A stretch of DNA of 64,000 nucleotides, from the NCBI RefSeq assembly GCF_002119685.1, contig NZ_CP021108.1, forward strand, positions 1,116,001-1,180,000, read 5' to 3'. The position numbers and the translations under genes were made by a program. This DNA comes from Bordetella genomosp. 8 (GTDB lineage: Bacteria; Pseudomonadota; Gammaproteobacteria; Burkholderiales; Burkholderiaceae_B). The notes beneath the pieces were generated by a model that was not told where the DNA came from, did no database searches, and saw only the letters and a program-made list of their open reading frames with translations. Each line of letters starts with the position of its first letter. Position 1 is the first letter of the stretch. This document shows, piece by piece, positions 8,377-18,200 of this stretch.

Positions 8377-9100
8377 TGCGATCGTCGTCATTGACCATCA
8401 ACTGCACCCAGTCGCCGGAGAACCGCGTGATGCTGTATTGGAGCGGAGCCTGGTCCTGGTCGACGTTCAGCGCTTCCACTTTCAGGATGGGCCGTGTCTT
8501 CGGTTGGCCCAGCAGGCGCGCGATGTCGTCGTTGGGCAGCGTCGCGGTGATGCGCGACCACTTGCGCGTGTAGTCCGCGATGCCGAATTGCCGGTAGGTT
8601 TTCGAGATCGAACGCGCGGCGTTGAGCTTTTCGACGAAGCCGGGAAAGCGTTTTTCATCGAAGTAATGGTCCGCCACGCTGATGGTGCGGTTCTCGGTCT
8701 TGCCGATCAGCTTGACGTACAGCAGCTGCGCATTGCGTGGCAGGCCCAGGTGCTGGGCGATCTCGGCGGACTTGGTGACCTGGCTCGCGAGAACCTGCGC
8801 GTGGCCCAGCACGCCCTGGCTGCCCAGGTTTTCGGAAAAGCGTGTGCGCTTGCCGATGGCGTAATCGATGGCATGTTCCTGTACGAAGGTGCCGCGCCCC
8901 TGCTCGATACGTACCAGGCCGCCTTGTTCGAGCGCGCCCATCGCGCGCCGGATGGTGTGCCGGTTGACCGAGAACTTCGCGGCCAGTTCGGGTTCGGGCG
9001 GCAATTGTTCGCCGGGCGCGTAGCGCTTGTTGCGTATGTCCGTCGCCAGCGCTTCACCTATCTGGCGCCATACAGCGATGCCTGATCCTCGTTCCACCAT
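8366..9100 (-). CDS. phnF: PhnF, GntR/HutC-family regulator of phosphonate use
   Basis: A 244-residue GntR regulator. The winged helix is plain: WRQIGEALATDIRNKRYAPG, LPPEPELAAKFSVNRHTIRRAM and the QGRGTFV wing. The UTRA effector domain follows from about residue 90 to the end, with the YRQFGIADYTR and ALNVDQD segments seen in PhnF proteins. It stands between the two phn transcription units: divergent to phnGHIJKLM and upstream of phnM-DUF1045-phnN. PhnF homologs repress phn genes and respond to phosphate or phosphonate supply; here that is inferred. Start ATG at 9100. Confidence 0.92.
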   Translation of the reverse strand: MVERGSGIAVWRQIGEALATDIRNKRYAPGEQLPPEPELAAKFSVNRHTIRRAMGALEQGGLVRIEQGRGTFVQEHAIDYAIGKRTRFSENLGSQGVLGHAQVLASQVTKSAEIAQHLGLPRNAQLLYVKLIGKTENRTISVADHYFDEKRFPGFVEKLNAARSISKTYRQFGIADYTRKWSRITATLPNDDIARLLGQPKTRPILKVEALNVDQDQAPLQYSITRFSGDWVQLMVNDDDRTDI

Positions 9101-9202
9101 GATGTTCTTCCCGTTATGCCGGCGCAGTCATAAAAAGTTCACCGAGATCGTGGTCCACTGCGGTTGAACTTTGCCGTGCAAGCGATCATACTACATCTAC
9201 TC

Positions 9203-9210
9203 GTATAGAC
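9203..9210. promoter_or_regulatory. Candidate PhnF operator core upstream of phnG
   Basis: GTATAGAC is an exact GT-N-TA-N-AC match, the operator core of HutC-subfamily GntR regulators. It lies 14 bases before the phnG ATG, where bound PhnF would block transcription or translation initiation. The site is in the phnF-phnG divergent gap. Confidence 0.55.
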
Positions 9211-9224
9211 GTTTAGAGGTAACC

Positions 9225-9701
9225 ATGACTACGCAAAGCGGTGATCGGCAGCAAGCTGCCGGTGGCACTCGCGCCGCCTGGATGCGCGTGATGGCGTTGG
9301 CGGAGCCGGATGCGCTGGCACGCGCCTACGCGGCCCTGGGCGACCTGCCCGGCTATCGCAAGCTGCGGGCGCCGGAAACCGGGATGGCGATGGTGCGCGG
9401 GCGGGCCGGCGGCACCGGCGCGCAATTCAACGTGGGCGAAGTCTCGGTCACGCGCTGCGCGGTGGCTTTCGACGGCAACGGCGTGGTCGGCACCGCCTAT
9501 GTGCGCGGCCGCGCGCACCGCCATGCCGAGCAGGCCGCGGTGCTGGATGGCCTGCTGCAAATGGAGTCCTGGCATCAGCGCGTGCATGCCGGCGTCATCG
9601 AGCCCCTGGCCCGTGCGCATGCCGACAAGGCCGCCAGCCGCGCGGCGGTGGCGGCGCAGACCCGCGTGGACTTCTTCACCATGGTGCGGGGAGATAACTG
9701 A
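9225..9701 (+). CDS. phnG: PhnG, C-P lyase core complex subunit
   Basis: A 158-residue subunit of the C-P lyase core complex (PhnGHIJ) that, with PhnI and PhnM, builds ribose alkylphosphonate triphosphate from ATP and the phosphonate. PhnG marks are RKLRAPETGMAMVRGRAGG, FNVGEVSVTRC and the VGTAYVRGRAHRHAEQAAVLD motif. The ATG at 9225 follows an AGAGG site; an upstream in-frame start at 9171 would add a non-homologous leader lying over the operator. First gene of a tightly packed rightward operon; phnH starts one base after its stop. Confidence 0.93.
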   Translation: MTTQSGDRQQAAGGTRAAWMRVMALAEPDALARAYAALGDLPGYRKLRAPETGMAMVRGRAGGTGAQFNVGEVSVTRCAVAFDGNGVVGTAYVRGRAHRHAEQAAVLDGLLQMESWHQRVHAGVIEPLARAHADKAASRAAVAAQTRVDFFTMVRGDN

Positions 9702-9702
9702 T

Positions 9703-10386
9703 ATGTCGAACCATCAATCCCTGCCTGTGTCGCCTTTCATGTCGTCGCGCGCGGCGGCTTCCGGCACGTCGAGCGGCGCCTTCGGGCACAGCGCGACGCT
9801 GCTGCCCGGCTTCGATGACCCCGTCGATGGTGCGCAGGCCGCTTTTCGCGCGGCGCTGCAGGCCCTGGCCAACCCGGGACAGATACAGGTGGTGGACGCC
9901 GCCTGCGGCGTGCCGGCGGGCCTGTCGCCGGCCATGACCGCCTTGCTGCTTGCCCTGGCGGACATCGATGCACCCGTATGGCTACCGGCCGGCGTGGACG
10001 CGGCGGTACGCGGCTTCCTGCGTTTCCACTGCGCCTGCCCGCTGGTGGACGACCCGGCCCAGGCGCGCTTCGTCGCCGTGCCGGCGGGCCACGCCATGCC
10101 CGCCCTGGCGCACTGCGATGCGGGCGATCCCGCCTATCCCGATCGTTCCGCCACGGTGCTGCTGGAGGTGAACGGCCTGGCGGCGGGCACGGCGGCGGCC
10201 AGTACGTTGACGCTTGGCGGCCCGGGCATTCCGGGCTCGCGCGCCGTGTCGGTAGCGGGACTGCCCGACGGCTTCGTGGCGCAATGGGCCGCCAATCACG
10301 CGCTGTTTCCGCTGGGTGTCGACGCCTTCCTGACGCACGGCGACCGGATCTGCGGCCTGCCGCGCACGACGCGTATGGAGAACTGA
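9703..10386 (+). CDS. phnH: PhnH, C-P lyase core complex subunit
   Basis: A 227-residue PhnH protein, which has a PLP-transferase-like fold without the cofactor and dimerises in the centre of the C-P lyase core. Recognisable stretches are LLPGFDDPVDGAQAAFRAAL, ALANPGQ, the LTLGGPGIPG loop and the C-terminal NHALFPLGVDAFL, all family hallmarks. The ATG at 9703 is one base after the phnG stop; a longer frame upstream only overlaps phnG. The N-terminal 30 residues are Ser/Ala-rich and poorly conserved. Confidence 0.93.
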   Translation: MSNHQSLPVSPFMSSRAAASGTSSGAFGHSATLLPGFDDPVDGAQAAFRAALQALANPGQIQVVDAACGVPAGLSPAMTALLLALADIDAPVWLPAGVDAAVRGFLRFHCACPLVDDPAQARFVAVPAGHAMPALAHCDAGDPAYPDRSATVLLEVNGLAAGTAAASTLTLGGPGIPGSRAVSVAGLPDGFVAQWAANHALFPLGVDAFLTHGDRICGLPRTTRMEN

Positions 10387-10387
10387 C

Positions 10388-11587
10388 ATGTATGTAGCCG
10401 TGAAGGGTGGCGAACGCGCCATCCTGAATTCGTATCGCATGCTGGACTGCTATCGCCGCGGCGATCCGGCGGTGCCGGCGCTCACCCTGGCGCAGATCCG
10501 CGAGCAGATGCCGCTGGCGGTGTCGCGGGTCATGGCCGAAGGTTCGCTGTACGACCCCCATCTGGCGGCCCTGGCGCTGAAGCAGGCCGCGGGCGACACC
10601 ATAGAGGCGGTTTTCCTGCTGCGCGCCTATCGCACCACGCTGCCCCGCTTCGGCTATACGCAGCCCATGGACACGGCGCGGATGGGGCTGCAGCGACGCA
10701 TTTCGGCCACGTTCAAGGATGTGCCGGGCGGCCAGGTGCTGGGACCCACCTACGACTACACGCAGCGCCTGCTGGACTTCAGCCTGGAAGACGATGCGCC
10801 GGCGGTGCCGCTGCCGCCCGCCGACGTTCCCGTTGCGGCGGAGATGCCGCGCGTCACCGATCTGCTGCGCCGCGAGTCCCTGATCGAAGGCGAGGCCGTC
10901 CCGCCGGGCGACCCCGCGCCTTTCGACCTGACTCGGCAGCCGCTGACCTTTCCCGCCTCGCGTCCGGCGCGCCTGCAGAACCTGGCGCGCGCCGATGAAG
11001 GCTATCTGCTGTCCATGGGTTATTCGACGCAGCGCGGCTACGGCAACACCCACCCCTTTGCGGCCGAGATCCGCTACGGCACGGTGGAAGTCGAAATGTT
11101 CGTCGAGGAACTCGGCTTCGCCGTCACGCTGGGCGAGATCGAGGTGACGGAGTGCCAGATGGTCAGCCAGTTCGCCGGCGACCCGCAGGAAGGGCCGCGC
11201 TTCACCCGCGGCTACGGCCTGGTGTTCGGTTACGGCGAGCGCAAGGCCATGTCCATGGCGCTGGTGGACCGCGCGCTGCGCGCGAAGGAACTCGGCGAGG
11301 CCGGCGATTCCCCCGCCAACGATCACGAGTTCGTGCTGTATCACAGCGACAACGTCGAGGCGTCCGGCTTCGTCCAGCATTTGAAGCTGCCTCATTACGT
11401 GGATTTCCAGGCCAACCTGGAGCTGGTGCGGCGCATGCGCGCGGAACTGGCCGCGCAGGCGGCGCAGGCCGACGGGCATGACGACGCGCAACAAGCCGCC
11501 ACGAACACGCGGCACCCCGAACAACACGACGCGCCAGGCCTGGCCCCGGCTGCCGGCGCCACACTGGACGAGGCCATCGCATCATGA
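10388..11587 (+). CDS. phnI: PhnI, C-P lyase core complex subunit (nucleosidase activity)
   Basis: A 399-residue PhnI, the subunit that displaces adenine from ATP/GTP with the phosphonate, together with PhnG, H and L. Start MYVAVKGGERAI is the family N-terminus, and the QISEQMPLAVSRVMAEGSLYDP-like region, LGPTYDYTQRLLDF and YCLVFGYGERKAMSM-type stretches follow. The last 40 residues are an Ala/Asp-rich low-complexity tail with little homology. Its stop overlaps the phnJ ATG by four bases. Confidence 0.95.
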   Translation: MYVAVKGGERAILNSYRMLDCYRRGDPAVPALTLAQIREQMPLAVSRVMAEGSLYDPHLAALALKQAAGDTIEAVFLLRAYRTTLPRFGYTQPMDTARMGLQRRISATFKDVPGGQVLGPTYDYTQRLLDFSLEDDAPAVPLPPADVPVAAEMPRVTDLLRRESLIEGEAVPPGDPAPFDLTRQPLTFPASRPARLQNLARADEGYLLSMGYSTQRGYGNTHPFAAEIRYGTVEVEMFVEELGFAVTLGEIEVTECQMVSQFAGDPQEGPRFTRGYGLVFGYGERKAMSMALVDRALRAKELGEAGDSPANDHEFVLYHSDNVEASGFVQHLKLPHYVDFQANLELVRRMRAELAAQAAQADGHDDAQQAATNTRHPEQHDAPGLAPAAGATLDEAIAS

Positions 11588-12501
11588 CCACCGCCACGCC
11601 ATCCTTCGCCACCGCCGCGCAGGGCGACATCGCGCGCGATCCGCACTACAACTTCGCCTACCTGGACGAATCGACCAAGCGCATGCTGCGCCGCGCGCTG
11701 CTGAAGGCCGTGGCGATTCCCGGCTACCAGGTGCCGTTCGGCAGCCGCGAAATGCCGCTGCCTTACGGCTGGGGCACCGGCGGCATACAGGTGACGGCCG
11801 CCATCATCGGGGCCGGCGACGTGCTGAAGGTGATCGACCAGGGGTCGGACGACACGACCAACGCGATCAACATCCGCCGCTTCTTCGCCCGCGTGACCGG
11901 GGTGCGCACGACGGAATCCACGCAGGCGGCATCGATCGTGCAGACGCGCCATCGCATTCCCGAAACGCCGCTGCGCGAAGGACAGATCATGGTCTTCCAG
12001 GTGCCGATTCCGGAACCGTTGCGCTGGCTGGAACCCAGCGAAACCGAAACGCGCACCATGCACGCGCTGGCCGAGTACGGCGGCATGCACGTCAAGCTGT
12101 ACGAAGACATCGCGCAGCATGGCCATATCGCCACGACGTACGACTATCCCGTGGTGGTCAATGAACGCTATATGATGCGCCCGTCGCCCATCCCCAAGTT
12201 CGACAACCCCAAGCTGGACGGCAATCCGGCGCTCATGCTGTTCGGCGCCGGCCGTGAAAAGCGGGTGTATGCGGTGCCGCCCTATACCCGCGTCAAGAGC
12301 CTGGACTTCCAGGATCACCCGTTCACCGTGGAGAAGTGGCAGGACTGCTGCGCGCTGTGCGGATCGCACGACAGCTATCTGGACGAGATCATCCTGGACG
12401 ACAAGGGCGGCCGGCAATTCGTCTGCTCGGACACCGAATACTGCGCGGACCGTCAATCCGCCGGACATCGCGGCCCCGCCGCCGAAGGGAGCGCGGCATG
12501 A
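11584..12501 (+). CDS. phnJ: PhnJ, radical SAM C-P lyase
   Basis: A 305-residue catalytic subunit that cleaves the C-P bond of ribose 1-alkylphosphonate 5-phosphate by radical SAM chemistry, releasing the alkane and the cyclic ribose phosphate. The unusual iron-sulfur motif C-X2-C-X21-C-X5-C is complete near residues 259-289, within WQDCCALCGS and FVCSDTEYC, so the protein should be active. The YAFLDE-like N-terminus appears as NFAYLDESTKRMLRRALLKA. ATG overlaps the phnI stop; its own TGA overlaps the phnK start. Confidence 0.96.
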   Translation: MTTATPSFATAAQGDIARDPHYNFAYLDESTKRMLRRALLKAVAIPGYQVPFGSREMPLPYGWGTGGIQVTAAIIGAGDVLKVIDQGSDDTTNAINIRRFFARVTGVRTTESTQAASIVQTRHRIPETPLREGQIMVFQVPIPEPLRWLEPSETETRTMHALAEYGGMHVKLYEDIAQHGHIATTYDYPVVVNERYMMRPSPIPKFDNPKLDGNPALMLFGAGREKRVYAVPPYTRVKSLDFQDHPFTVEKWQDCCALCGSHDSYLDEIILDDKGGRQFVCSDTEYCADRQSAGHRGPAAEGSAA

Positions 12502-13277
12502 TGGCCACCACCCCCTTGCTTTCCGTGCGAGGCATGACGCACACCTGGGATGGCATCCACGGCTGCCGCGATATCGATTTCGACCTGTACCCCGGCGAAG
12601 TGCTGTGCGTGGTGGGCGAATCGGGATCGGGCAAGAGCACCTTGCTGCAGGCGGTGTCCTGCCAGGTGGCGCCGCAGGCCGGCAGCGTGCGCTACGACCT
12701 GCGCGAAGAAGGCCTCACCGATCTGGCGACGCTGTCCAGCGCGCGCCTGCGTCTGCTGGCGCGCACCGATTGGGGGTTCGTGCGGCAGAATCCGCGCGAC
12801 GGGCTGCGCATGCAGGTCAGCGCGGGCGCGAATATCGCCGAACGGCTGATGGCGGTGGGCCAGCGTCACTACGGCGGCCTGCGCGAGGTCGCCGGCAACT
12901 GGCTGCACAAGATGGAAATCGACGTGGGCCGCCTGGATGACCGGCCGGCGGCGTTTTCCGGGGGCATGCAGCAGCGGCTGCAGATTGCCCGCAACCTGGT
13001 GACGCACCCGCGCATGGTGTTCATGGACGAACCGACCGCGTCGCTGGACGTGTCGGTGCAGGCCCGGTTGCTGGACCTGCTGCGGCAACTGGTATCGGAC
13101 CTGGGGCTGGCCGCGATCGTGGTCACGCACGACCTGGCGGTGGCGCGCCTGCTGGCGCATCGGACGCTGGTGATGCGCGGCGGCCACGTCGTCGAAAGCG
13201 GCCTGACCGACCAGATCCTGGACGATCCGCAGCACCCGTATACGCAGCTGCTCGTATCTTCCATATTGCAGGGCTAG
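12498..13277 (+). CDS. phnK: PhnK, C-P lyase-associated ABC ATPase
   Basis: A 259-residue ABC-type ATPase that binds the C-P lyase core and drives its cycling rather than transport. Walker A is GESGSGKST near residue 42, the signature is FSGGMQQRLQIARNL near 155, and Walker B is MVFMDEPTASLD. The H-loop follows as VVTHDL. The gene begins with two consecutive ATGs (12498 and 12501); the phnJ stop TGA lies between them, so either could be used. A GGGAG lies upstream. Confidence 0.94.
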   Translation: MMATTPLLSVRGMTHTWDGIHGCRDIDFDLYPGEVLCVVGESGSGKSTLLQAVSCQVAPQAGSVRYDLREEGLTDLATLSSARLRLLARTDWGFVRQNPRDGLRMQVSAGANIAERLMAVGQRHYGGLREVAGNWLHKMEIDVGRLDDRPAAFSGGMQQRLQIARNLVTHPRMVFMDEPTASLDVSVQARLLDLLRQLVSDLGLAAIVVTHDLAVARLLAHRTLVMRGGHVVESGLTDQILDDPQHPYTQLLVSSILQG

Positions 13278-13297
13278 AGGAAGGACGGATTATTGAC

Positions 13298-14011
13298 ATG
13301 ACGGAAAGACACATCATGATGGAAGCGCGGGGGCTGTCCAAGCTCTTCACGCTGCATAACCAGGGCGGCATCACGCTGCCGGTGCTGCGCGATGTTTCCT
13401 TCGACGCCGCGCGCGGCGAATGCCTGGTGCTGGCCGGGCCTTCCGGTACCGGCAAGAGCACGCTGCTGCGCTGCCTGTACGGCAACTACCTGGCAACGTC
13501 GGGCAGCATCCGCCTGCGCGATGGCGAGGACTGGGTGGACCTGACCCGCGCGCCCGAGCAGCGCATCCTGCAACTGCGACGCGACGTGATCGGCTACGTC
13601 AGCCAGTTCCTGCGCGCCGTCCCCCGCGTCTCGACGCTGGACGTGGTCGCCGAGCCGCTGCGCCACCGTGGCGTGGATGCCGGCGAAGCCCGCGAACGCG
13701 CCGCCGGCCTGCTGCAACGGCTGCGACTGCCCCGGCGCCTGTGGGACCTGCCGCCGGCCACCTTTTCCGGCGGCGAACAGCAGCGCGTGAACATCGCGCG
13801 CGGCTTCATCGGCGGCCATCCATTGCTGCTGCTCGACGAGCCGACGGCGTCGCTCGACGCGGGCAATCGCGAGGTCGTCGTCGCCCTGATCCGCGACGCC
13901 GTGGCCCAGGGCCGCTGCGTGATCGGCATATTTCACGACGATGCCGTGCGCGACGCCGTGGCGACGCGCGTCCTCGCCCTGGAACCGGCCGTCGCGGCCC
14001 TGCAGGAGTAA
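13298..14011 (+). CDS. phnL: PhnL, C-P lyase-associated ABC ATPase
   Basis: A 237-residue ABC ATPase, the second of the pair found in every C-P lyase operon. Walker A GPSGTGKST lies near residue 50, signature FSGGEQQRVNIARGF near 158, and Walker B LLLLDEPTASLD directly after. The N-terminus carries the PhnL-typical LSKLFTLHNQGG and LPVLRDVSF. Twenty bases separate it from phnK, with AGGAAGG upstream, and three bases from phnM. Confidence 0.94.
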   Translation: MTERHIMMEARGLSKLFTLHNQGGITLPVLRDVSFDAARGECLVLAGPSGTGKSTLLRCLYGNYLATSGSIRLRDGEDWVDLTRAPEQRILQLRRDVIGYVSQFLRAVPRVSTLDVVAEPLRHRGVDAGEARERAAGLLQRLRLPRRLWDLPPATFSGGEQQRVNIARGFIGGHPLLLLDEPTASLDAGNREVVVALIRDAVAQGRCVIGIFHDDAVRDAVATRVLALEPAVAALQE

Positions 14012-14014
14012 GCC

Positions 14015-15217
14015 ATGCCGACTACGCTGCTGACCCATGCCCGCATCGTGCTGGCCGACGACGTCCTCGAAAACGCCTCGCTGCTGATCGAGGACGACCT
14101 TATCGCCGCGGTGGATCCCGACGGCGCGCGGCCTGACCATGTCGTCGACCTGCGCGGCCATACGCTGGTGCCCGGCCTGGTCGACCTGCACTGCGACGCC
14201 ATCGAAAAAGAAGCCGAGCCGCGCTCCCGCGTCCTGTTTCCCCTGGAGTTCGCGGTGGCGCAGGTGGACCGCCGCAATGCCGCCGCCGGCATCACCACGC
14301 CTTACCACGCGGTATCCTTCGCCAACCGCGAATGGGGCGTGCGCAACAACGAAACCGCCGCGCAGGTCATCCGCATGGTGCATGCCTTCCGCCAGCACAG
14401 CCTGGTGGACAATCGCGTGCACTGCCGCTACGAAGTCACCGATCCCCATGCGGTTCCCGTGTTGAGCAGCCTGATGGACGAAGGGGTGGTGCACCTGCTG
14501 TCGGTCATGGACCATTCACCTGGCCAGGGCCAGTTCAAGACGCTGGATGCCTATCTCGAGTACATGATGGGCAACCACGGGATGAGCCGCGAACAGGCCG
14601 AGGAAGCCGCGCAGGCCAAGACGGCGGCGCGGGAAGGCGCCGTCGGGCGGGTCGAGCATCTGCTCGAGCGTGCCCGCCTGAACGGCATCCCGACCGCCAG
14701 CCATGACGACGATTCCGTGCATCGCATCGCGGCGATGCGCGCCCTGGGCGTGGCGATGAGCGAGTTCCCCATCACCCTGGACACCGCCAAGGCTGCGGTA
14801 TCGTGCGGGCTGCCGACCATACTGGGGGCGCCGAATGTATTGCGCGGGCAAAGCCAGAGCGGTTCCATGCGCGCCATCGACGCGATACGCGCGGGCGTCG
14901 CGAGTTGCCTGTGCTCCGATTACCAGCCGTCCACGCTGATCGCCGCCGCCTTCGTCGCGGCCCGCCAGGCGTCGCTGCCGCTGCCGCGCGCGCTGGCGCT
15001 GGTCACGTCCAATCCCGCCGACGCCGCCGGCCTGCGCGATCGCGGCCGCATCCAGGCGGGCCTGCGCGCCGACCTGACGGCGGTCGCCATGGTCGGTGGG
15101 CAGCCGCTGGTCAGTCATACCTGGAGCGCGGGCAGGCAGGTGTTCTCCGCGGGCTATCCGATGCCGGCCGATCACGCCCAGCCGGCCAGCCGGGGCAGCG
15201 CGGCGCTGGCGGCCTAG
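14015..15217 (+). CDS. phnM: PhnM, RPnTP diphosphohydrolase (second copy, rightward operon)
   Basis: A 400-residue PhnM at the end of phnGHIJKLM, the standard position. Motifs: VDLHCDAIEKEAEPR near residue 58, AAGITTPYHAVSF, the VMDHSPGQGQ loop, ASHDDDSVH near 229, ILGAPNVLRG and CSDYQPS. Length and N-terminus are those of the canonical enzyme. It differs substantially from the leftward copy at 7115-8311, so the two are not a recent duplication. AGGAGTAAGCC sits before the ATG. Confidence 0.95.
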   Translation: MPTTLLTHARIVLADDVLENASLLIEDDLIAAVDPDGARPDHVVDLRGHTLVPGLVDLHCDAIEKEAEPRSRVLFPLEFAVAQVDRRNAAAGITTPYHAVSFANREWGVRNNETAAQVIRMVHAFRQHSLVDNRVHCRYEVTDPHAVPVLSSLMDEGVVHLLSVMDHSPGQGQFKTLDAYLEYMMGNHGMSREQAEEAAQAKTAAREGAVGRVEHLLERARLNGIPTASHDDDSVHRIAAMRALGVAMSEFPITLDTAKAAVSCGLPTILGAPNVLRGQSQSGSMRAIDAIRAGVASCLCSDYQPSTLIAAAFVAARQASLPLPRALALVTSNPADAAGLRDRGRIQAGLRADLTAVAMVGGQPLVSHTWSAGRQVFSAGYPMPADHAQPASRGSAALAA

Positions 15218-15290
15218 CGCGCCGGAGGCGGGAACCGGGCCGGAACCATATTCCGCAGCCGCCACACAAGCGGTTTTTGTGGGATGTGGC

Positions 15291-18200
15291 ATGTACGCAC
15301 AGACGGCAGGCGTGGTCGCGCACGCGGCGTCCGGTTTCCGGCCCGAATTTTTCCTTCCCTTGCAGTCGAAAGCGGACGCGCCGCTGTCCAGCGCGGCGCT
15401 CTCCAGCGCGGCGCCTTCCGATACCGAGTCCTCGGACACCGGCATCAGTTATTCGCGGGAGCTGCACGGCTCCAATCGGGCATTCTGCGCAAGCCCCGCG
15501 TTTCCGCGCTATCGCGAAGAAATGCGCGTGCTGCTGGACATCCTGACTGCCTTCGCCATACACGACGACATGCCCGCGGCCACGCGAACGGCGATCGCCG
15601 ACGGCTTCAGCCAGTTGTACCAACGGCGCTTCGATGCCCCCTACGTCGAGCCATATGCCGAACTGATCGACGGGCCGGGCAAGCGCGCGCTGGAAAGCAT
15701 CTGCGCGCTGGTCCACGACGAATCGATACCGCTGGCCCTGCGCCGCGCCACGGCGTGCAATCTTTCGGCAAGCCTGAGCGTGTGCCAGGGCGGCACGCTG
15801 TCCAATCTGTTGCTTGCGCAACGGACCTTGATGACGTCCGCCGGCGGCATACGCGCCAGGTTGTGGAAGATCAAGGACGAATGCGCGCGTGCGCTGCTGC
15901 TGGAAGCGGTGCACGAAAAATTCCACACCCGCAAGGAATACCTCTCGGCCGAGATGCATTACGTCAATTCAGCCTGGAACCTGCTGGCGGGCGAGTTCGG
16001 CCTGCAAGCGATGAACGATCCCGGTGCCGATGCCTTGCTGGCCGGCGATACCGCGTTCCTGGGTTTGTGCCGCGCGCGGCTGCTGGCGGGACTCACCCCC
16101 GAAAACCTGGCCACCCGGCTGGCGGAAGACTGTCTGGGCGCGTTCGTGGGATCGGCGCCTGAAGGCGCGCGTGGCGCGCCCTACGGCGCAGGCATCCCGG
16201 CCTGGTTCGACAGCGCCCTGGAAAGCATCCTGCTGGACCTGCGCCTGGGCGCGGACAGATTGACGCTGCATGCCTTCGTGCAGCTGGACGAAGCCGGCCA
16301 GCGCTACAGGTTGAGAACCGACGCCACCCTGGTCGCCGTGGCGCTGCTGGACGCGATCCATGCGGAAGGGCTGATGGACCACATGCCGCAATACGGCGGC
16401 GAGTGGGTGGACCAGGATGGCCAGCGGGCCGCCATGCTGGTGCATGGCACCTTGGCCTGGCGCGCCAGCGCCACGGGCCGGGGGGAGGCGCGCCCCGTCT
16501 GGAATGCAGCGGAAAGCGCCGCGGAACTGCTCACCGTGGAAGACCTGCGCCGCTGGAAGAACGCGTACGACCCGTTCGGCGACGATGTCCCCGCGATCCT
16601 GCTGCGGGCGGCGATCAGGGCCGACGAACCCGAGGCGCTGGCGGCGGTGCCGGCGGCCTGGCTGATGGACGCCGATACCGCGCTGCAGTTGCTGGCGCGT
16701 ATGGGCGACGAGCGGGCAAACCGCTACCTGGAAACGCACGTATCGCATTTCCTGGTGCGCTTCCCGCACGATCAGCGGGCGGCCTTCATCGACGGGGCGA
16801 TGCATCGCGGCCATGCGGCGGGCCTGCTGGCGTGCAGCTGGTATGCGGACATGTATGCCTTGCTGAGCGAGACACCCGTCGCCGGCGGCCCGACGCGATT
16901 GCAGCGCTGGATGACGCTGCGCGATGCCGCCGCCATCGACGCCGTCCGCGATCTGGCGGACAACGGCTGGGGCGGTGCGACCTGCCCGCCCAGGAAAGCC
17001 GCGCAGCTTGCGGCACTGATGCGCGGACACAAGCAGACCCCCATCCTCTACGAAGCCATGGCGCGCGGCGATGCCGCCGGCATTGCCGCGTGGGGGCGGC
17101 TGCTATGTTCGTCCGCGATCCTGCCGAACATCGGGGCGATGCTGCCGGACCTGCTGGTCGCCGACCGCCAGGGCGGCATTTCCGCGCTGTCCGAGGCGAT
17201 GCACAAGAACTGCGCCGCATCGGTGGCGGCCTACGGCGCGATGCTGGCCGATGCGCGGCTGTTGCAGGAAGTGCATACGCAACTGCCCGCGCTCCTGGCG
17301 GGTACCGGATCGCGGTTCCGGCGTACGCCGCACCGTGCGACTGCGCTGATGTACGGCATGGACGGCGGCGCCGTGGCGGCGATCGAGGCCTATGGAGAAT
17401 TGCTGGTGCAGCCGGCGCTGCTGTCGCGGATAAGCAAGGATATTCCCAAGCTGTTCGGCATCAGCGGCGCCGGCAGGCGCGGCTCGGCGCGCGCCTATCG
17501 CCGGGCGCCCTTGTGGTGGGCCATGAACAATGGACACGCCGGCGCCGTGGGCGCCTTCCAGCGGATACTGACGCAGGCGGCGGTGATGGACTGCATGAAG
17601 CCACACCTGCCGGACGTGCTCGCCGGGTGGGACCCGGCGGGCCGTATCACCGCCTTGCACGCGGCGTTGCGCAAGGACTACGCGGCAGCCATCGACGCCT
17701 ACCATGCCTTCCTGGCCCATCCCGACGTCTTGCCGCGGATCCGCGCCGCGCTGCCCGAACTGCTGCGGGCCGAGGACAGCTGGGGATCGCCGGGGCTCGC
17801 GATCGCGGCGTCCCGCGGATGCGCGCGGGCCATCGCCGCCTATCACGCGATACTGGTCGACGATGCCATCTGGCCAACTGTCCGCGCCAGCCTGCCCGGC
17901 TTGTTGAAGGCACGCCCCCTGGGGGAAGCCACCGGCCTGGCGCAGGCCCTGGGTGCCGGGCATGCCGACGTGCTCAAGGCTTATCACGCCATGCTGGTGG
18001 ACCGGAAGATCCTGCCCGAAATACAGCATGTCCTGGCCACCCTGCTGATCAAGCGCGGCGTATCCGGCATGACCGGATTGCCCCTGGCGGTGCGCGGCGG
18101 CTACCAGCCCGCGATAGACGCTTTTCGCGCGATCCTGGTGGACAGCCGCATCGAACCGTACATCGGCGGGGCGGTCGGCCGGCGCAGCGTGCGATCTCGC

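Noticed and set aside
15259..15282. Terminator after phnM
   Set aside because: CCGC...GCGG followed by TTTTT is only a four-base stem; too weak to call, and it overlaps possible start region of the next gene.
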